From DATARH01 sp050246595 (GTDB lineage: Bacteria > Pseudomonadota > Alphaproteobacteria > ATCC43930 > CGMCC-115725): a stretch of DNA of 45,933 nucleotides. The notes beneath the pieces are model-generated. The model saw only the letters and a program-made list of their open reading frames with translations, was not told the origin of the DNA and made no database searches. Each line of letters begins with the position of its first letter. The first letter of the stretch is position 1. The stretch lies in contig JBFWVT010000039.1 in the NCBI GenBank assembly GCA_050246595.1, forward strand, positions 1 through 45,933, in the 5' to 3' direction. Below are positions 31,988-41,885 of this stretch, piece after piece. A program made the position numbers and the translations under genes.

Positions 31988-33256
31988 ATGTTGCGATCGG
32001 TGTCGAAAGGGCTCGCCGGTCTGGTGGTGAGCATCGGGTTGCTGGTTTCCGCCTCGGCCTTTGCGCTCGGGCTGGATCCGGCCTTTCCGGAACCCGCGCT
32101 CGGGCCGGGCAAGGCCAAGGGGGTGGTCGTCTGGAGCCATGGCCGCTCGATCACCACCGAGGATTCGAAGTCGCCGACCCCGGCCTATCTGCAGGCGCTG
32201 CGCGAGGACGGCTGGGACGTTCTGCGCTTCAACCGCCTGAGCCGCGGCGACACGCTGACCGACAGCTCCCGGCGGCTGGCCGAGCACAGCGCGGCGCTGA
32301 AGCGAAAAGGCTACCGTCAGGTTGTCCTCGCCGGCCAATCCTTTGGCGCCTTTCTATCGCTGATCGCGGCGGATGCCTCTCCTCAGATCGATGCGGTGAT
32401 CGCGACGGCCCCGGCCGCGTATGGCAGTTTTGACGAGTTCTATGACAGCTGGCGTCTCAACGCGACCAAGCTCTATCCGCTGCTCGAACAGGTACGGCGC
32501 GCCCGTGTCATGGTCTTCTATTTTCACGGCGACAATTTTGATCCCGGCGGCCGCGGCGAGCGGTCCCGCGAGATCCTGGCCCGGCGCGGCCTCGGTTTCG
32601 CCGTGATCGACCAGCCGGCCCATCTGACGACGCATTGGGCGGCTTCGAGCGGGTTATTTCTGCGGCGCTTCGGCGACTGCATCCGCAACTTCGCGAACAA
32701 TGACGATCTCAGGGGCGAAATGGCCTGCACGCCGCACTGGGGCACGAGGCCGAGCGCCGATCTGAAACTGCCGCCCGACATGATCGAGCCGCGCGCGCCC
32801 CGCGCCTCGGTGCCGGGTGTCACGACGGTCGGCTCGGATGCCTCCCCGCGCGGCTCGAAGTCCTCGGTCAAATTCCGCGATATCTGGTACGGCTTCTATC
32901 CGAACGGGCGCGAGGTGATGCTCGGGATCGAATCGACCCAGGGCGATCAGCTCACGGCGATCTATTCGGTCGGTCCCAGCATCGACAGCAAGCACGACGC
33001 CGTCTGGACCCGCCGCAAGGGCCGCGTCACCGAGGACGGCTTTATCTTCCAGGAACCCGGCAAGAGCACGTTGCAGTTCCGTCCGCGGCAGGACGGCGGT
33101 CTCTCCGCGGTCTGGGTCGCGGCCGACGGCAAGACCTCGATGACCGGCTCGCTAAAGCCGATAGACCCCGCCATGCTGACCGAGCAGCATGCCGATCTCT
33201 CACCCCCAGTAGCGACCGCTGCTGCCAATGGCGACAGTCAGGAGGCCAAGCACTAG
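31988..33256 (+). CDS. exported alpha/beta-hydrolase-like protein with C-terminal beta domain
   Basis: A 422-residue protein. A signal peptide (LAGLVVSIGLLVSASAFA, residues about 9-26) is followed by an alpha/beta-hydrolase core with VVVWSHGRS, RFNRLSRGD, the nucleophile elbow GQSFGAF (Ser near residue 115) and the late His region QPAHLTTHW. About 130 C-terminal residues (from SSVKFRDIWYGFY) look beta-rich (LGIESTQGDQLTAIYSVGP, SAVWVAADGK) and resemble a carbohydrate- or lipid-handling accessory domain. Substrate unknown; likely periplasmic. The ATG at 31988 has GGGGG at a workable distance and gives the best signal peptide; ATG 31967 lacks a site. Its 3' end overlaps the convergent CopD-like gene by 57 bp. 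Confidence 0.75.
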   Translation: MLRSVSKGLAGLVVSIGLLVSASAFALGLDPAFPEPALGPGKAKGVVVWSHGRSITTEDSKSPTPAYLQALREDGWDVLRFNRLSRGDTLTDSSRRLAEHSAALKRKGYRQVVLAGQSFGAFLSLIAADASPQIDAVIATAPAAYGSFDEFYDSWRLNATKLYPLLEQVRRARVMVFYFHGDNFDPGGRGERSREILARRGLGFAVIDQPAHLTTHWAASSGLFLRRFGDCIRNFANNDDLRGEMACTPHWGTRPSADLKLPPDMIEPRAPRASVPGVTTVGSDASPRGSKSSVKFRDIWYGFYPNGREVMLGIESTQGDQLTAIYSVGPSIDSKHDAVWTRRKGRVTEDGFIFQEPGKSTLQFRPRQDGGLSAVWVAADGKTSMTGSLKPIDPAMLTEQHADLSPPVATAAANGDSQEAKH

Positions 33257-33712
33257 GTTGACGGTCACGATCCAGCGGATCTGATTGAGCCGGCGCGTTG
33301 CCTCGGGCGTATCGCGGCGCGAAACGGCCGTCCGGAAGCGCCGCCACGGCGCGAAATAAAGATGCAGAAACAGCAGCATCATCACGATGCCGGTGGTCTG
33401 CATGACGTGGACGTGCAGCCCGACTCCGGCGAAACCGCCGAACACGCCGAAGATCAGAACGTAGCCGCTTGCCAGCAGCAGCACGATCGCGGCGAACACC
33501 CAGGCGAAAAACCGCGTCAGCACGCGCGACCACAAATCGAGCCGCGGTCCCGGTTCGAGCGGCGCGCTGGCCGGCCGCAGCGCCAGCAGCGCAAAGAACA
33601 TGCCGCCGACCCAGACCACCGCCGCCCAGCTATGCGCGATCAGCGCCCCAGTGGCGATCCAGGGGGCGATCCAGGGGGCGATCCAGGGGGCGATCGCGAC
33701 GGTATCGTCCAT
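33200..33712 (-). CDS. CopD-like integral membrane protein
   Basis: A 170-residue protein with four hydrophobic segments: about residues 20-46 (LIAHSWAAVVWVGGMFFALLAL), 72-95 (FAWVFAAIVLLLASGYVLIFG), 103-122 (HVMQTTGIVMMLLFLHLYF) and 146-163 (IVTVNLVLGLLTVAIG). The His and Trp of AHSWAAVVWVGGMFF and HVHVMQTTG fit the CopD/DUF-type cytochrome-b561-like copper-resistance membrane family. The N-terminus has IAPW three times, from a 12-bp tandem repeat. The ATG is 2 bp after the glutathione transferase stop, so the two are likely co-transcribed. It overlaps the convergent hydrolase gene. Confidence 0.78.
   Translation of the reverse strand: MDDTVAIAPWIAPWIAPWIATGALIAHSWAAVVWVGGMFFALLALRPASAPLEPGPRLDLWSRVLTRFFAWVFAAIVLLLASGYVLIFGVFGGFAGVGLHVHVMQTTGIVMMLLFLHLYFAPWRRFRTAVSRRDTPEATRRLNQIRWIVTVNLVLGLLTVAIGSSGRYWG
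33653..33696 (-). repeat. 12-bp tandem repeat encoding IAPW at the start of the CopD-like gene
   Basis: Plus-strand unit GGCGATCCAGGG occurs at 33653, 33665 and 33677, followed by GGCGATCG at 33689. On the coding strand it gives IAPW-IAPW-IAPW-IA within residues 7-20, in frame and just before the first membrane segment. Confidence 0.85.
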
Positions 33713-33714
33713 CG

Positions 33715-34410
33715 TCAGCCGCCATAGGCGGGAGCCCGGCGCGCCAGCCCGCCGAACAGATCGAGCATGCGGCCGCGCCACGCGCGCACCGGATCGTCTT
33801 CGGCCAGCAGCTCGAAGCTGCTGATCGCCCGCGCCCATTGGAACGCGCCGAAAACGATGTAATCGGCATAGGAAGGCGCCTCGCCGCAGACAAAATCCTG
33901 GCGATCGACAGTGCGGCGCAGCGGGTCGAGGCTGGCGCGGAAGGCCGGCAGCCGCTCTTCGCGGTCACGGACGATCTGCTCCAGCGCCGCGCCGAACCGC
34001 TTTTCGCGATCCTGGCGGAAATATGCCTGGTCCTCGGGGCCGAGATGACCATGGATATCGTGCAGCACGAGACGGATCAGATTGTTCTGCACCACGGTGT
34101 CGGTCCAGTTCTGCACAAAGCGCGTCAGACCGCGGCCGATCTCGCCGCCGAACAGCGACGGAAGGTCGGGGTAGCGCTGTTCGAGATACTCGGCGATCGC
34201 CGTCGAATCGTGCACGACCCGCTCGCCGTCGATAATGACCGGCACGCGGCCGGCATTCGGGGTCGGCAGCTTGTCCTTCTCGGTGAACCGCCAGGGAACG
34301 GTCTCGACCTCCAGCCCCTTATGCGCCAGCGCCATCCGAGCGCGCCAGCAGAACGGGCTGAAGCGGCGATCCGCCTCGGCGCCGCACAGATCATACATCG
34401 TGATTGCCAT
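33715..34410 (-). CDS. glutathione S-transferase family protein
   Basis: A 231-residue protein with a thioredoxin-like N-terminal domain (MYDLCGAEADRRFSPFCWRARMAL pattern with SPFCWRA at the active-site position near residue 20), the glutathione-contact segments GRVPVIIDG (cis-Pro) and VVHDSTAIAEYLEQRYP, and a helical C-terminal domain with FVCGEAPSYADYIVFGAFQWAR. The S-x-F-C arrangement suggests a Ser- or Cys-type enzyme, related to lignin-degradation or omega-like groups. Physiological substrate unknown. It is upstream of, and nearly contiguous with, the CopD-like gene. The ATG at 34410 is preceded by GGGAGCGCG. The 237 bp beyond its start, up to the LLM oxidoreductase stop at 34648, hold no recognisable gene. 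Confidence 0.87.
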   Translation of the reverse strand: MAITMYDLCGAEADRRFSPFCWRARMALAHKGLEVETVPWRFTEKDKLPTPNAGRVPVIIDGERVVHDSTAIAEYLEQRYPDLPSLFGGEIGRGLTRFVQNWTDTVVQNNLIRLVLHDIHGHLGPEDQAYFRQDREKRFGAALEQIVRDREERLPAFRASLDPLRRTVDRQDFVCGEAPSYADYIVFGAFQWARAISSFELLAEDDPVRAWRGRMLDLFGGLARRAPAYGG

Positions 34411-34647
34411 CGCGCTCCCTCATCGCTCCGACCGGGCTCCGCGATCCGGCGGCAGCCGATGCGCGCCAATCTATACCAACTGCCCGCAATCGCGAGCGAT
34501 GAGGCCCCGCCGGCGGATGCCGTCGATCGATATGGATTTCGGGATGTCGCCGCCGCTCTCCCTCCCACCTCCGGTTTGATAAGAGCGACGGGAGAAACGG
34601 CGCGCGCGGGTTTTCACCGGATCAGCCTGTCCCGCCTCGGCGCATGC

Positions 34648-35658
34648 TCACGCGAATTGCGGCATGATTTCCGCGGCAAACAGTTCGACCGAGCGCATCG
34701 CCTCGTCTGATGTGATCGTGCCGAACGCAAAATCGCAGACGAAATAGGTCGCGCCGGCCTTTTCGACCTGTTCGGCGATATAGTTGCGCACCTGCGCCGG
34801 CGTGCCGGCGATTGCGTGGCCGTGCGCCTGCAACGCGTCCCATTCCTCGGGCAATGACACCTTCAGCGGAAACGGCACGCCATAGGCCGCCCACAGAAGC
34901 TCCATGTTCCGCCGCCACGGGCGGTAGCCGCGCCGTGCCGTCTCGCGTGCCGCCGCCTCTGTTTCGGCGACGACGATATGCCGGTTGATGCCCATTCTCG
35001 GCAGATCGGCCTCGGAGCGCCCGTTTTTGGCCCATTCCGCCCGGTACAGTTCGATGATCGCGCGCGCCTGCGCGGTGTCGCGCAGGGTCACGATATGGGC
35101 GCCGCGCTCGGCCGCCCACGGGATGCTGTCCGGCCGCGAGGTGCCGTACCACAGCTCGGGATAAGGCTTCTGCACCGGCTTCATGACGATCGGCACATGG
35201 TCGAAATCGTAGTACTTGCCGTGAAAGGTCAGCGTGTCCTCGGTCAGGCCGATGCGGGTGACCTCGAAGGCTTCGCGGAACTTTTCGGCACCCGTAGCAA
35301 AATCGACCCCATAAAATCCGACCTCGATGGGGGAAATGCCGCGACCGACGCCGTACAGAAAACGCCCGCCGCTCATCTGGTCGAGCATGCAAACCTCGTC
35401 GATCAGACGCAGCGGGTGATACAGCGGCAGCAGATAGACCATCGGGCCGAATTTGAGCCGCTTTGTGCGCTGCGCGACGGCGGCCAGAAACACGCTCGGC
35501 GACGGCGCATAGCCCAAGGGCGTGTTGTGGTGCTCGGCGAGGTGGTAGGCGTAGAACCCGGCGCGGTCATAAGCCTCGATCAGCCGCAGCCGGTTCTCGA
35601 AATGCCGGTCCAGCGGCAGACCGCTGTCGTCGAGATGGTCGAAAATCCCGAACTGCAC
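34648..35658 (-). CDS. LLM class flavin-dependent oxidoreductase (luciferase-like)
   Basis: A 336-residue TIM-barrel protein of the bacterial luciferase superfamily. Signature segments are MQFGIFDHLDDSGLPLD, FYAYHLAEHH near residue 40, LKFGPMVYLLPLYHPLRLIDE, LDQMSGGRFLYGVGRG, and PELWYGTSRPDSIPWAAERG. It should use reduced FMN or F420 for oxidation or monooxygenation; alphaproteobacterial members usually use FMNH2. The substrate is unknown. The start at 35658 is followed by a conserved beginning and preceded by GGAGGCGGCG. It is a single gene, divergent from the HExxH protein with 117 bp between. Confidence 0.9.
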   Translation of the reverse strand: MQFGIFDHLDDSGLPLDRHFENRLRLIEAYDRAGFYAYHLAEHHNTPLGYAPSPSVFLAAVAQRTKRLKFGPMVYLLPLYHPLRLIDEVCMLDQMSGGRFLYGVGRGISPIEVGFYGVDFATGAEKFREAFEVTRIGLTEDTLTFHGKYYDFDHVPIVMKPVQKPYPELWYGTSRPDSIPWAAERGAHIVTLRDTAQARAIIELYRAEWAKNGRSEADLPRMGINRHIVVAETEAAARETARRGYRPWRRNMELLWAAYGVPFPLKVSLPEEWDALQAHGHAIAGTPAQVRNYIAEQVEKAGATYFVCDFAFGTITSDEAMRSVELFAAEIMPQFA

Positions 35659-35775
35659 CGCCGCCTCCCCAATTTATTCGCATCTCCGGGCGATAGTAAG
35701 GGGGCCTTCGTCCCGGTCCAAGCGCGATCGGCAGCACCTATATCTCTGCGGGTTTTCACGACTTCCGGTGCCTGC

Positions 35776-36405
35776 ATGATCCTGACGCCGATACCGCCCG
35801 AGCGTCTCGACGCCGCGCTCGACCGTTTTGCCGCCGGGCTGACCGATCCGGCGGCGCAAGCCGCCTTTGGCCGCATCCGCGCGACCGCGCCCGACCGCGC
35901 CGCGGGAGAGAGCGCCGAACGGCACCGCAGCGAGGCCCTGGCGCTGGCGCGGGTCTGCGGCATGACGGTCCATCCGCCGGAAACCCGTCCGGGGTTCAAC
36001 TGGGACGGCAGAGCGCTTGACGGCGATACCGAAGCCTATGTGATCCTGCACGAGATCGCGCATTTTCTGCTCGCCTCCCCCGAGCGCCGGCGTCTGCCGG
36101 ATTTCGGTCTCGGTCCCGGCCCGGACACGACCAGGCGGGAGGCGGCCGAACGCGCGAGCATTGTAAAGCTGCTGGAACGCGAGGAGGACGAAGCGGCCGC
36201 CTCGCTGCTCGGCATCCTATGGGAAGCGGCGCTCGGCCAGCCAGCGCTGGCCTCGTTTCTCGATCAAAACTGGCTCGAAGGACTCGACCGCTCGGCCGCT
36301 GCGCATTTCACAACAGTGCTGCGCCGGGTGATACGGCTCGGACTGGTCGAGCTGCCGCCGGCCCCAGCCGGGGGCGATCAGTTCTCGATGCGGGAGATGC
36401 GGTAG
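35776..36405 (+). CDS. HExxH zincin-like protein of unknown function
   Basis: A 209-residue soluble protein. AYVILHEIAHFLL (residues about 87-99) carries an HExxH zinc-protease motif, and an acidic stretch EREEDEAAASLLG about 45 residues later can supply a third ligand, as in ImmA/IrrE-type peptidases. The rest is Ala/Arg-rich and helical. No helix-turn-helix partner gene lies next to it, so an ImmA-like repressor-cleaving role is only one possibility. No export signal. The ATG at 35776 follows CGGTGCCTGC without a good ribosome-binding site; the protein ends GDQFSMREMR. Confidence 0.6.
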   Translation: MILTPIPPERLDAALDRFAAGLTDPAAQAAFGRIRATAPDRAAGESAERHRSEALALARVCGMTVHPPETRPGFNWDGRALDGDTEAYVILHEIAHFLLASPERRRLPDFGLGPGPDTTRREAAERASIVKLLEREEDEAAASLLGILWEAALGQPALASFLDQNWLEGLDRSAAAHFTTVLRRVIRLGLVELPPAPAGGDQFSMREMR

Positions 36406-36587
36406 GGCGAGCGCCGGGGATTGCGCGCGAGCAGCACGCGCCACCGCATCAACGCCCGACTTTCCGCCGGGTCGGCCGCCGATTCGCGAAATCTCGGGCC
36501 GTCCAGCCGCGTCGTGCGCCAGTACAGGGGTTCGCCGGGCTCCGTCGCAAAGCCGAGGCGGGCGAGCTGCTGTTGGGCGATGATCAT
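36378..36587 (-). CDS. small uncharacterised protein (69 aa)
   Basis: Reads MIIAQQQLARLGFATEPGEP and then LYWRTTRLDGPRFRESAADP through ESRALMRWRVLLARNPRRSP to the end. The balance of acidic, aromatic and basic residues is more protein-like than the Arg-only shadow frames nearby, and it would fill an otherwise empty 302-bp gap. It overlaps the end of the HExxH gene by 28 bp tail to tail. The ribosome-binding site is weak (ACGGAA), and I know no family for it. Confidence 0.35.
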   Translation of the reverse strand: MIIAQQQLARLGFATEPGEPLYWRTTRLDGPRFRESAADPAESRALMRWRVLLARNPRRSPYRISRIEN

Positions 36588-36707
36588 CGCAAATTCCGTA
36601 ATGCGGACGGTCTGCAAACACGCCGATCGCGGCGGGGTTCCCTCCGACGCGCGACCAAGCGCCGCGCCCGGCGGGAACCGCCGGCGGAATCTCGCCGTTT
36701 CGGCGGT

Positions 36708-37748
36708 ATGAGCGATCGTTCCGCCGCGCTGACGCACCCGCCTCCGGGGCGCCCCGGTCAGCGGCGACGAGACAATTCCGTGCCCACGCCCCCCGATGCC
36801 GCATCCGACCGGGCCGCATCCGACCGGCAAGCCCGGCCGTCGGTCGATCCGCAACCCGTGGAGCCGAAACAGCGGCTGCGCTGGGGCCGCATTCTCGCGA
36901 ATGTGTATAACGAGGCGAACCGCGACAATGTCTCGGTGATGGCGGCGGGGGTCGCGTTCTGGACGTTTCTGTCGATATTTCCGGGGCTGTCGGCGCTGAT
37001 TTCGATCTACGGTCTGGTCTCCGACCCGGTCATCATCGCCAACCAGGTCGCCAGCCTGGCCGGAATCCTGCCGCAATCGACCCTCGATCTGGTTTACAAC
37101 GAGCTCAACCGGCTGATCAGCGCGTCGTCGCAGACCCTCGGCCTCGGGCTGGTCATCAGCCTGCTGCTGGCATTGTGGTATTCGATGTCCGGCACCGGCA
37201 CGCTGATGCAGGCGCTGAACGTCGCCTATGAGGAACGGGATACGCGCGGCATTCTTGCCTATTATGCGCAATCGGCGGCGCTGACGATCGGCATCGCCGT
37301 GTTCGGGCTGCTGAGCCTGTTTCTGGTCGCGGTCATTCCGGCCGTGCTTGAATCGCTGCCTTTTCTAAAGGTATGGCGCGATCTGATCGGGCTGGTGCGC
37401 TGGCCGATCCTGGCCGTTCTGCTGATCCTCGCGCTCGGGATCATCTACCGGTTTGCCCCGGCGCGGCGCAACCCGTGCTGGCATTTGTTCTCGCCGGGAA
37501 CGATTATTGCCGGGACCCTGTGGCTCCTCGGCTCGGCCGGGTTTTCGTACTACGTCGCGAATTTCGCGGGGTATGACAAAACCTACGGTTCGCTCGGCAC
37601 CGTTGTCGTGCTGCTGATGTGGCTTTATCTCAGCTCGTTTATCGTGCTGATCGGCGCCGAACTCAATGCCGAAATCGAGCGCGCCCGAACCGGCGGGAAG
37701 CAGTGTCCCGACCCGGAGGCGCGGCCGGCGCGGGCGCGGACCGGCTGA
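36708..37748 (+). CDS. YihY/BrkB family inner-membrane protein
   Basis: A 346-residue protein with a hydrophilic N-terminal region (about 60 residues, Pro/Arg/Asp-rich) and then six membrane segments. Family motifs are DNVSVMAAGVAFWTFLSIFP, the small-residue WYSMSGTGTLMQALNVAYEE, GTIIAGTLWLLGSAGFSYYV and NFAGYDKTYGSLGTVVVLLMWLYLSS, then GAELNAEIER. The family was once called RNase BN but is better viewed as membrane transporters or permeases of unknown substrate. The ATG at 36708 is used; GTG 36780 is an alternative start that would trim the disordered N-terminus. It converges on moaB with one base between the stops. Confidence 0.9.
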   Translation: MSDRSAALTHPPPGRPGQRRRDNSVPTPPDAASDRAASDRQARPSVDPQPVEPKQRLRWGRILANVYNEANRDNVSVMAAGVAFWTFLSIFPGLSALISIYGLVSDPVIIANQVASLAGILPQSTLDLVYNELNRLISASSQTLGLGLVISLLLALWYSMSGTGTLMQALNVAYEERDTRGILAYYAQSAALTIGIAVFGLLSLFLVAVIPAVLESLPFLKVWRDLIGLVRWPILAVLLILALGIIYRFAPARRNPCWHLFSPGTIIAGTLWLLGSAGFSYYVANFAGYDKTYGSLGTVVVLLMWLYLSSFIVLIGAELNAEIERARTGGKQCPDPEARPARARTG

Positions 37749-37749
37749 G

Positions 37750-38292
37750 CTACGCCGTTTTGTGCTCCTGCAACCGCGGCATCAGCTCGACGAAATTGCA
37801 CGGGCGGAAGCGATTGTCGAGCTGGTGGACCAGAATGTCCTGCCACGCATCGCGGCACGCGCTCGGCGATCCGGGCAGGGCGAACAGATAGGTGCCGCCC
37901 GCGACGCCAGCGGTGGCCCGGCTCTGGATCGTCGATGTCCCGATTTTCGCAAAGCTGAGCCAGCGGAACAGCTCGCCAAACCCGGCGATCTCCTTTTCGT
38001 AGACGCTGTGAAACGCCTCCGGGGTCACGTCGCGGCCGGTGACCCCGGTGCCGCCGGTCGCGATCACGACATCGATCTCGGGATCGGCGATCCAGACCCG
38101 GAGCCGGTCGGCGATCGCGGCGAAATCGTCGCGGACGATGGCGCGGGCGGCAATCCGGTGCCCGGCGGTCTCGGCCAGTTCGGCGAGCGTGTTGCCGGAA
38201 CGGTCATCCGCCGCCGTTCGCGTGTCGGAGACGGTCAAAAGGGCAATATTGACGGGCAGGAACGGACGGGTCTCGTCGAGTCGGCCTGGCAT
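37750..38292 (-). CDS. moaB: molybdenum cofactor biosynthesis protein MoaB
   Basis: A 180-residue MoaB/MogA-fold protein, with NIALLTVSDTRTAADDRSG, VVIATGGTGVTGRDVTPEAF and the ATAGVAGGTYLFALPGSPSAC segment. It binds molybdopterin and takes part in its adenylylation or remains a MoaB of unclear role; single-domain MoaB proteins of this length are common. The start at 38292 is chosen because the conserved strand follows about 15 residues later; an upstream GC-rich addition looks noncoding. The gene end is one base from the YihY stop. No other molybdenum genes are in the window. Confidence 0.9.
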   Translation of the reverse strand: MPGRLDETRPFLPVNIALLTVSDTRTAADDRSGNTLAELAETAGHRIAARAIVRDDFAAIADRLRVWIADPEIDVVIATGGTGVTGRDVTPEAFHSVYEKEIAGFGELFRWLSFAKIGTSTIQSRATAGVAGGTYLFALPGSPSACRDAWQDILVHQLDNRFRPCNFVELMPRLQEHKTA

Positions 38293-38379
38293 TTCCGCCT
38301 CCGCTGGGGTTTCGCGGTTCGATGCCGGAAACAACGCCGCGCCGCAACCCCGCTCTCGCCGGGGCACGCTCTGCATCGC

Positions 38380-39096
38380 CTATGTCTCGGCGATCAGACG
38401 CTTGGCATGGGAGGGCACCATTTCGGCGAGCGGGCCGGCGATATGCTCGTCAAACGGGCCAGGATCGGCGGGCGGTTCCGGATTGAACGCGATCGCGCGG
38501 GCGCCGGCTCGCCGCGCCGCATCGGCGAAGCCGCTGGCCGGTTCGGCGGCCGCCGGAACGCCGATCGCCATGAATAACGCGCAATGCGCCAGCGCCTCGT
38601 AAATGCTCGCCATGCCGAGCGGCTCCTCGCCGACCCGGACGATGTCAGGCCGCAAATGTCCGGCATTGCCGCAGACCGGGCAGGCGGTATCGGCGGTGAT
38701 GTCGTCAACGCGTTCCGACGCGTTTGTGCAGATCGTGCAGCGCGCCTTCAGCAATTCGCCGTGCGTGTGGATGACGGCTTTCGAGCCGGCCCGCTCGTGC
38801 AGATCGTCGATATTGCGGGTGACGATCAGCACCTCGCGCGGGCGTATTGTCTCCAGCACCGCGAGACCTTCATGTGCCGCGCTCGGCCGCGCCGAGAGCA
38901 ATTCCTGCCGGCGCCGGTTGTAGAAACCGTTGACCCGTTCGGGATTGCGCGCGAACCCGTCGCGCGTAACAACATCTTCAAGACGAAGTCCCGCCGGCAT
39001 CGTCGCCGGATCGAACGGCGCGAACCCGGATTCGCGGGCCAGCGCACCGCCGGTGAAGACAACGATTCTCGGCGACTTGGCCCATATCGTGTTCAT
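38380..39096 (-). CDS. divergent sirtuin (Sir2-family NAD-dependent deacylase-like)
   Basis: A 238-residue protein with sirtuin landmarks: a Rossmann start IVVFTGGALARESGF, TRNIDDLHERAGS, HTHGELLKARC with the catalytic His, a four-Cys zinc module (CTIC and CPVC), and GHLRPDIVRVGE. Several key sites differ from the norm. GAGIS is GGALA, the following F-R pair is missing (APFDPAT), Q of QNID is R, and GTSxxVxPA is GVPAAAEPA. NAD binding or acyl chemistry may therefore be changed or lost. The start at 39096 gives the strand at residue 11; the ribosome-binding site is weak. It lies 87 bp upstream of moaB on the same strand. Confidence 0.78.
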   Translation of the reverse strand: MNTIWAKSPRIVVFTGGALARESGFAPFDPATMPAGLRLEDVVTRDGFARNPERVNGFYNRRRQELLSARPSAAHEGLAVLETIRPREVLIVTRNIDDLHERAGSKAVIHTHGELLKARCTICTNASERVDDITADTACPVCGNAGHLRPDIVRVGEEPLGMASIYEALAHCALFMAIGVPAAAEPASGFADAARRAGARAIAFNPEPPADPGPFDEHIAGPLAEMVPSHAKRLIAET

Positions 39097-39689
39097 CGCG
39101 CGTAACTGTCGCCAGGGGTTTTGCCCAAAAAGCCGGTATCGCTGCGGGGCAGTCCGCGGGTCCGGACTCGATCCGGGAACAGACCCCAGGCAGGGGAGGC
39201 ACAATCCGCGGTTGGGCGATCCGGAGGGTCCGGTCGGTTCTGCAGCAAGTCTGCAGCCAGCAACCCATTGTATTCGTTCATTTCAACTCCAGGTTGCCGG
39301 TATTCCGAATCCTGCTCCGAGGCACTGATGGTAGCCGATGAATTTGGCGAAATTGACGGCGACATCCCTGATATCCGCAATTCCCCCCGCTTTTTGGGCA
39401 AAGCCGTCGCCGGGGGGAGCGCAGCGGTCGAGCCTTCAGCACTCCGCATCCTGCGACGGGCCATCGCGACCGATAGGTCCGGTGCACCACCAAGCCAAAT
39501 GCCCAATAAAATCAGCGTCTTCTCAAAACCGCTGTTTCGCATGGATAAGGCTGCGGTTTTCCACCGATTGTGGCTCTCGGAACTCCTTTCGGAACTGATC
39601 TCAAAGGCAATCGGAATTTGGAAGGGCAAGCGTTCTTGGCACGTTCCATCTTGCCGTACAATTTTGAACAGATCGTGTGGTAACCACGC
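39097..39689. other. 593-bp stretch without a recognisable gene
   Basis: Less GC-rich than its surroundings. Open frames exist on both strands, including about 180 codons on the minus strand, but none shows a known domain, conserved-looking composition or ribosome-binding site. It separates the housekeeping-like region from the accessory catabolic region and could hold decayed sequence. The upstream region of the sirtuin gene is at its left end. Confidence 0.4.
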
Positions 39690-41285
<1,596 letters not shown>

Positions 41286-41573
41286 GCGTTCCCCCCAGGC
41301 CAATAATCGTTTTGAACCCGATCAGTCTCTCATGTCCCCGGTCAAGATTGGAGCAACAGTTTCGGTGGCATTCTCGGGATCCCGGATCGGGGCGGAGCGT
41401 TTCGCTTTCGGGCTGCAGGCGCAATAAAGAAAAACCTCTGCGGCGGTAGACGATATCGCACAAGTAGACCCGAAAAGGCGATGAGGCAGAAATCCCGTCT
41501 CGTTCGGGTTGATAAACAGGAGACGAGACGGTACGAGAGGAGAGTCCGGAGGCCAGCAAGACATTCGTCGTCC
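41286..41573. other. noncoding interval with a 9-bp inverted repeat upstream of the resolvase
   Basis: No gene recognised. CCGTCTCGT at 41495-41503 pairs perfectly with ACGAGACGG at 41523-41531, 19 bp apart, followed by GAGAGGAGAG and the resolvase start 43 bp further on. The position suits a resolvase binding site or an operator, but no full three-site res structure was seen. Confidence 0.4.
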
Positions 41574-41885
41574 ATGCCCCTATACGGTTACGCCCGGGTC
41601 TCGACCCTCGGCCAGGACCTCACAATCCAGCGCGCCGCGCTGAAAGCAGCGGGTTGCGATGTGATCCGGGCCGAGCAGGCAAGCGGCACGCGCCGTGACG
41701 GGCGCAGCGAGTTGCAGGTCCCGCTCGACTTCGTACACGCCGGCGACACGCTCGTCGTCACCCGTATCGATCGCCCGGCGGCAATTGCTCGCCGCCTCGG
41801 GATCGGCCGGGCCAGTGTCTATCGCCTGCTCGGCAAGCAAGCTGCCGGCGAAGCGAATGGAGGCGGCGATGCCGATCAGTGCTGA
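41574..41885 (+). pseudogene. serine resolvase with in-frame internal deletion
   Basis: 103 residues. The N-terminal part MPLYGYARVSTLGQDLTIQR (catalytic Ser near residue 9) through GTRRDGRSELQ and DTLVVTRIDR is a Tn3-type resolvase catalytic domain. It then jumps directly to AIARRLGIGRASVYRLLG, the C-terminal helix-turn-helix. The segment normally between them, including the rest of the catalytic core and the long E helix, about 75-80 residues, is missing without a frameshift. Recombination activity is therefore unlikely, though DNA binding may survive. Its 3' end overlaps the HNH gene by 17 bp, and both look like remains of one mobile element. Confidence 0.8.
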
